Under the pieces are notes generated by a model that was not told the origin of the DNA, searched no databases, and saw only the letters and a program-made list of their open reading frames with translations. A stretch of DNA of 64,000 nt from Rhizophagus irregularis (taxonomy: Eukaryota > Glomeromycota > Glomeromycetes > Glomerales > Glomeraceae), in contig NC_089431.1 in assembly GCF_026210795.1 (NCBI RefSeq), positions 2,232,001 through 2,296,000 of the forward strand, given 5' to 3'. The position numbers and the translations under genes are program-made. Shown here one piece after another: positions 61,029 through 64,000 of the stretch; the stretch's first letter is position 1; the number at the start of each line of letters is the position of its first letter.

Positions 61029-61310
61029 TATTCGTTTACACAAATTCTTGCATCATTCGGATTTACAAATTGCCTTGCATGATTTTTTTATAAAAAATTA
61101 TGCGTCACCCGAGAATTCGGTTGAAAGTTGTGTACCAATAGCTTATTTTTTAAATAATGGTATTACAAAAGTTTCAGTTTTTTTTTTATTGTGAAAAAAA
61201 TGTCGAGTGTGACGGAACATTCACTCTTTTATACCATTTTTCAAAATCTAGTTTCCATTTCTCGTTTCAAATAAAATCTTAAGTCTCTCAATCGCTTCTA
61301 TAAAAAAAAA

Positions 61311-61868
61311 ATGGCAACAAATAAAATTTCCGATCAACAATTACAAGCATTCTTTAGTCGCATAGACGTTGACAATAGTGGTACCTTAACTCCACTAGAA
61401 CTTCAACGCGTACTATTAAATGGAGATTGGTCACCGTTTAATCTAGACACAATAGAATTACTTTTTTCTTTATTTGATCACGATAGAAATGGTACTATAA
61501 ATTTTAATGAATTTATAGGTTTATGGCGTTATATCGAAGAATGGAAACGTTTATTTACAACTTTTGATAAAGACAATAGTGGTGCTATTGAAATTCCCGA
61601 GTTAGTTAATGCTATGACAAGTTTTGGTTTTAATATTAGTGAACAAATGTTAAAAAAATTTGTTAGAAAATATAAAATAACTTATAATGTTGGAAGTAGA
61701 AAATCTATGTTAAATAATTTAGATGAATCTGTTTCTTTTGATAATTTTGTTCAATTATGTGTTACAGTTAAAACTTCTGCCGACATTTTTCGTGCTTTTG
61801 ATCAAGCTGGTACCGGTTGGGTTAAAATGAATTATGAACAGTTCATGGAAGTCATCCTTAAAAATTAA
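61311..61868 (+). CDS. Penta-EF-hand-like calcium-binding protein (ALG-2/peflin type)
   Basis: Intronless gene of 185 residues, the usual length for the PEF core. Complete EF loops are at residues 19-30 (DVDNSGTLTPLE), 56-67 (DHDRNGTINFNE) and 86-97 (DKDNSGAIEIPE). The fourth and fifth hands are degenerate: the fourth near 118-145 carries an insertion, the fifth is AFDQAGTGWVKM. The phrase LFSLFDHDRNGTINFNEFIGL and the five-hand order fit ALG-2 homologues, which bridge ESCRT and COPII proteins in a calcium-dependent way. The Gly/Pro-rich N-terminal tail of some members is absent. Confidence 0.88.
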   Translation: MATNKISDQQLQAFFSRIDVDNSGTLTPLELQRVLLNGDWSPFNLDTIELLFSLFDHDRNGTINFNEFIGLWRYIEEWKRLFTTFDKDNSGAIEIPELVNAMTSFGFNISEQMLKKFVRKYKITYNVGSRKSMLNNLDESVSFDNFVQLCVTVKTSADIFRAFDQAGTGWVKMNYEQFMEVILKN

Positions 61869-62508
61869 TAAATAAAAGATCAAAAAGTAAACTTTTTAAG
61901 GTATCACGGAAAGATCGCAAAGATCGCAAATTACATATACGATCCTTGTATTATTTACTTATTATAATAAATTTCAAATAAAATCAATTTGGATTCTTTT
62001 ATTTCAAAGATATAAACGTCCTAAAACAATTATTATTCACTATATATATATAATAGCGTAAAAAATAGAAAAAGAAAGTTATATTTATTTTATATTTATA
62101 TTTATTTTTATTTTTTTTTCTTTTTTTCTAAAAAAAAAATTATCCTGCAAAAAAAAGAAACCAAGAAGAAAATATTTTCTTGCAAATTTTCTTGAATATA
62201 CACTCCTTGTGTTTCTGATCTTTTAAAAAAAAAGATTTATACTTTTCTTTTTCAAATTTCTACCGTCTTTTAAGTAAATGAAAAGAGAAATTGGCAGGTA
62301 TAATTGAAAAAAAAACAGTAACACAAATATTATAACTCAAGAAAATTTTGCCTTAAGAATAGCGAGTTATTTGGTTTGAAAGTCAAGATTATAACATATA
62401 CATATGATATAAATTTAATTATCAAATTTATACAAAATATGTATACATCTTGACTTTACTATTTACAATAAAAAACGATAACAAAATAGAATAAATATCT
62501 CATTATAC
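61869..62508. other. Convergent 3'-3' spacer
   Basis: AT-rich gap between convergent genes, with long A and T runs near 62,080-62,260. No gene seen. Confidence 0.55.
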
Positions 62509-63265
62509 TTACCGTCCAGCATAAGAATATCTAGAACTCCAGCTTTCAATACTTGATTCACACAGACTATTTTTAAGTGCAGTTATGTCTTGTTGTGAAT
62601 AACTTCCCATTAATATTTTTGCTACCACAATGTAAGCCTCATCAGTTTTGAGGCATAAAGGCGCATTCACTTGTAGTGGAAGACGGTCTGTGGTGAGCGT
62701 CTTTAAAAATAATCGTGATTCTAAATAAAAAATATAAAATATATAAAAGAAAAATGTATATATATGTATATATATGAGAATTAGACAATTAAACGATGTA
62801 GAATCTTATATTATATTACATACCAAGATTATCCACAAATACAATTAAATTGTCATTTTTGCCCAAATCCACTTTTCTTATCAATGTGGGAGGACTTAGC
62901 CGACCAAGTTCAGGACTTAAAAGTAATACTCTACCAAGACTCTCTTTATCAAGTGCAGGTTGTAATTCTTGTCTTACAACTTTCTTTACGTCGGCAATGT
63001 CGGCATTATATGATACGTAAACTTTAACAGGGTCGGCATGTTGAGAATGTTTTACCCATATAACAAGTTGTTTCTCTTGTATACTACCTCCAGAGTTACC
63101 ACCACCTCTTCCACAACCAGTTATCATAAAATAATGCCACCCAATAAATATAATTAAAAACCAAAATACATAAAACATAATATTGGTTGGATAAGGTGGT
63201 GGTCTCATTTTTCCAGAATTATTTGTCACTCTGGATTGAAATTCTCCACTACTTAACGATACCAT
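62509..63265 (-). CDS. Small single-pass membrane protein of unknown function
   Basis: Exons 63265-62824 and 62720-62509 give 217 residues and end at GGA CGG TAA. One hydrophobic segment lies at about residues 29-48 (IMFYVFWFLIIFIGWHYFMI), preceded by a short basic/Pro-rich head, so the C-terminal domain may face either side. That domain (about 62-160) reads QLVIWVKHSQHADPVKVYVS then DVKKVVRQEL and VLLLSPELGRL, suggestive of a ubiquitin-like beta-grasp fold; this is a guess from pattern only. No catalytic motif is visible and I do not recognise the family. Confidence 0.7.
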
Positions 63266-64000
63266 TTCGTTTATCTCGTAATTGTTTTGTTGTTGAATTT
63301 GAGAGACGAAGTATTAAGAACTCTCCTTTATACGTTTACTTTCAAATCGTCATTTTATATTATCTGTTTCATACTGCGCCGGAATCTTGTATTAGATGCT
63401 GCTATTCCGTAATGATAGCGGATTTACAATGAAAAATTTGATTTATAAGATAAGAACACTATTTGGAGTTACTCGAACTTAATCACATTGTTACTCAGAC
63501 TTCTGAATTAAAAAATTATATGTTTGTGGCGCAGATTCATCCGAGGACTTACGCAATGGCCAGCAGGGACAGGCCTAATTTTACCTAATATAGAAATCCG
63601 CAGTACTGATCATTTATAATCACGCCCAAAGTTGCCGGCGAAATGATAATGTCGGTCAGGCAGCCAAAATTGTTGAATTTTTTTTTTGGATCTTAATATT
63701 TTTAATGAGGTTCTTTAACGTACAGTGAGGGTGTAAAAATATTAACGTACAAACTGGCCCGAGTTTAGGAGTTATGCCCTTGCACGTGATAGCGTTAACG
63801 TTAACTTCGGCCAGTTCGTACATTAATATCGTACGCCCCCACTGTACATTAAGGAATCCCACTTTTAATAACTTGTCTAATGGAACATGGATTTATAATG
63901 ATATTTTGTATTTTGTATTTGCCATAAATTTAAAATTTAACAAATCATATTATTTTAATTAATTTTATAATTATTTATATTAAATTCATTATTTTTTATC
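63266..64000. other. Intergenic region with one small MITE
   Basis: Promoter side of the membrane protein gene, then the element at 63,723. Small open frames at 63,187-63,432, 63,656-63,862 and 63,774-63,962 fall on the promoter or the palindrome and are not called. Confidence 0.55.
63723..63844. mobile_element. 122-bp MITE with TA target sites (Tc1/mariner-like)
   Basis: Ends CAGTGAGGGTGTA and its near complement (tacgcccccACTG), with TA immediately outside each end (63,721-63,722 and 63,845-63,846). The arms repeat ttaacgtacaaactggcc against its complement. Non-coding. Confidence 0.75.

Noticed and set aside
63656-63962. Two overlapping frames on opposite strands
   Set aside because: Both are translations of the two arms of the 122-bp MITE and its flanks.

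Overview
The window looks like a piece of nuclear chromosome from an early-diverging filamentous fungus, most likely an arbuscular mycorrhizal fungus (Glomeromycotina, Rhizophagus-like). That assignment is inference. It rests on the very AT-rich base composition, the many short GT-AG introns (roughly 50-110 bases), the gene set (fungal DASH subunit, group III histidine kinase with serial HAMP units, APSES factor), and the mass of degraded LINEs and small palindromic elements between gene islands.

Island 1 (1-21,764) holds seven genes: the 3' part of mitochondrial FAD-glycerol-3-phosphate dehydrogenase, a five-RRM nucleolar protein of the Nop4/RBM28 type, a histidine-type phosphatase, a SPO11 meiotic endonuclease transcribed divergently from it, a large Nik1/Os-1 type hybrid histidine kinase, an APSES-domain transcription factor and a 2-oxoglutarate/Fe(II) dioxygenase.

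Repeat block 1 (about 22,000-40,300) contains a decayed LINE with endonuclease, reverse transcriptase and RNase H regions on the minus strand, a second LINE fragment on the plus strand, a 1.25-kb retroelement-like insert, two foldback elements, an 8-bp-TSD MITE, three copies of a 175-bp TA-ended MITE, hairpin-module arrays and low-complexity tracts. The LINE and the 1.25-kb insert both sit in the left tip of one foldback element and are bounded by copies of the same 15-bp sequence.

Island 2 (40,480-47,775), all on the minus strand, has an RCC1-repeat protein, S-adenosylhomocysteinase, a protein with a KH-like N-terminus and unknown function, and the DASH kinetochore subunit Dad1. Repeat block 2 (47,776-55,000) is nearly gene-free. 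It holds a long-TIR MITE with a 9-bp TSD, other palindromes, and a relic of a family-B DNA polymerase.

Island 3 (55,091-63,265) has a PHD-finger plus linker-histone-like protein, V-ATPase subunit E (with one extra base in an A-run that breaks the frame), NAD(P)H-hydrate epimerase, a penta-EF-hand-like protein and a small single-pass membrane protein of unknown function.

The genes are ordinary eukaryotic housekeeping, signalling and chromosome genes and do not form a cluster. The most notable points are the SPO11 gene with a U12-type AT-AC intron, a GC-AG intron and a 15-nt exon; the ten HAMP units of the histidine kinase, part of them recently duplicated; and the layered structure of the mobile-element blocks. 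No tRNA, rRNA or CRISPR array was recognised. Exon boundaries were read by hand from splice signals and reading-frame continuity, without transcript data.
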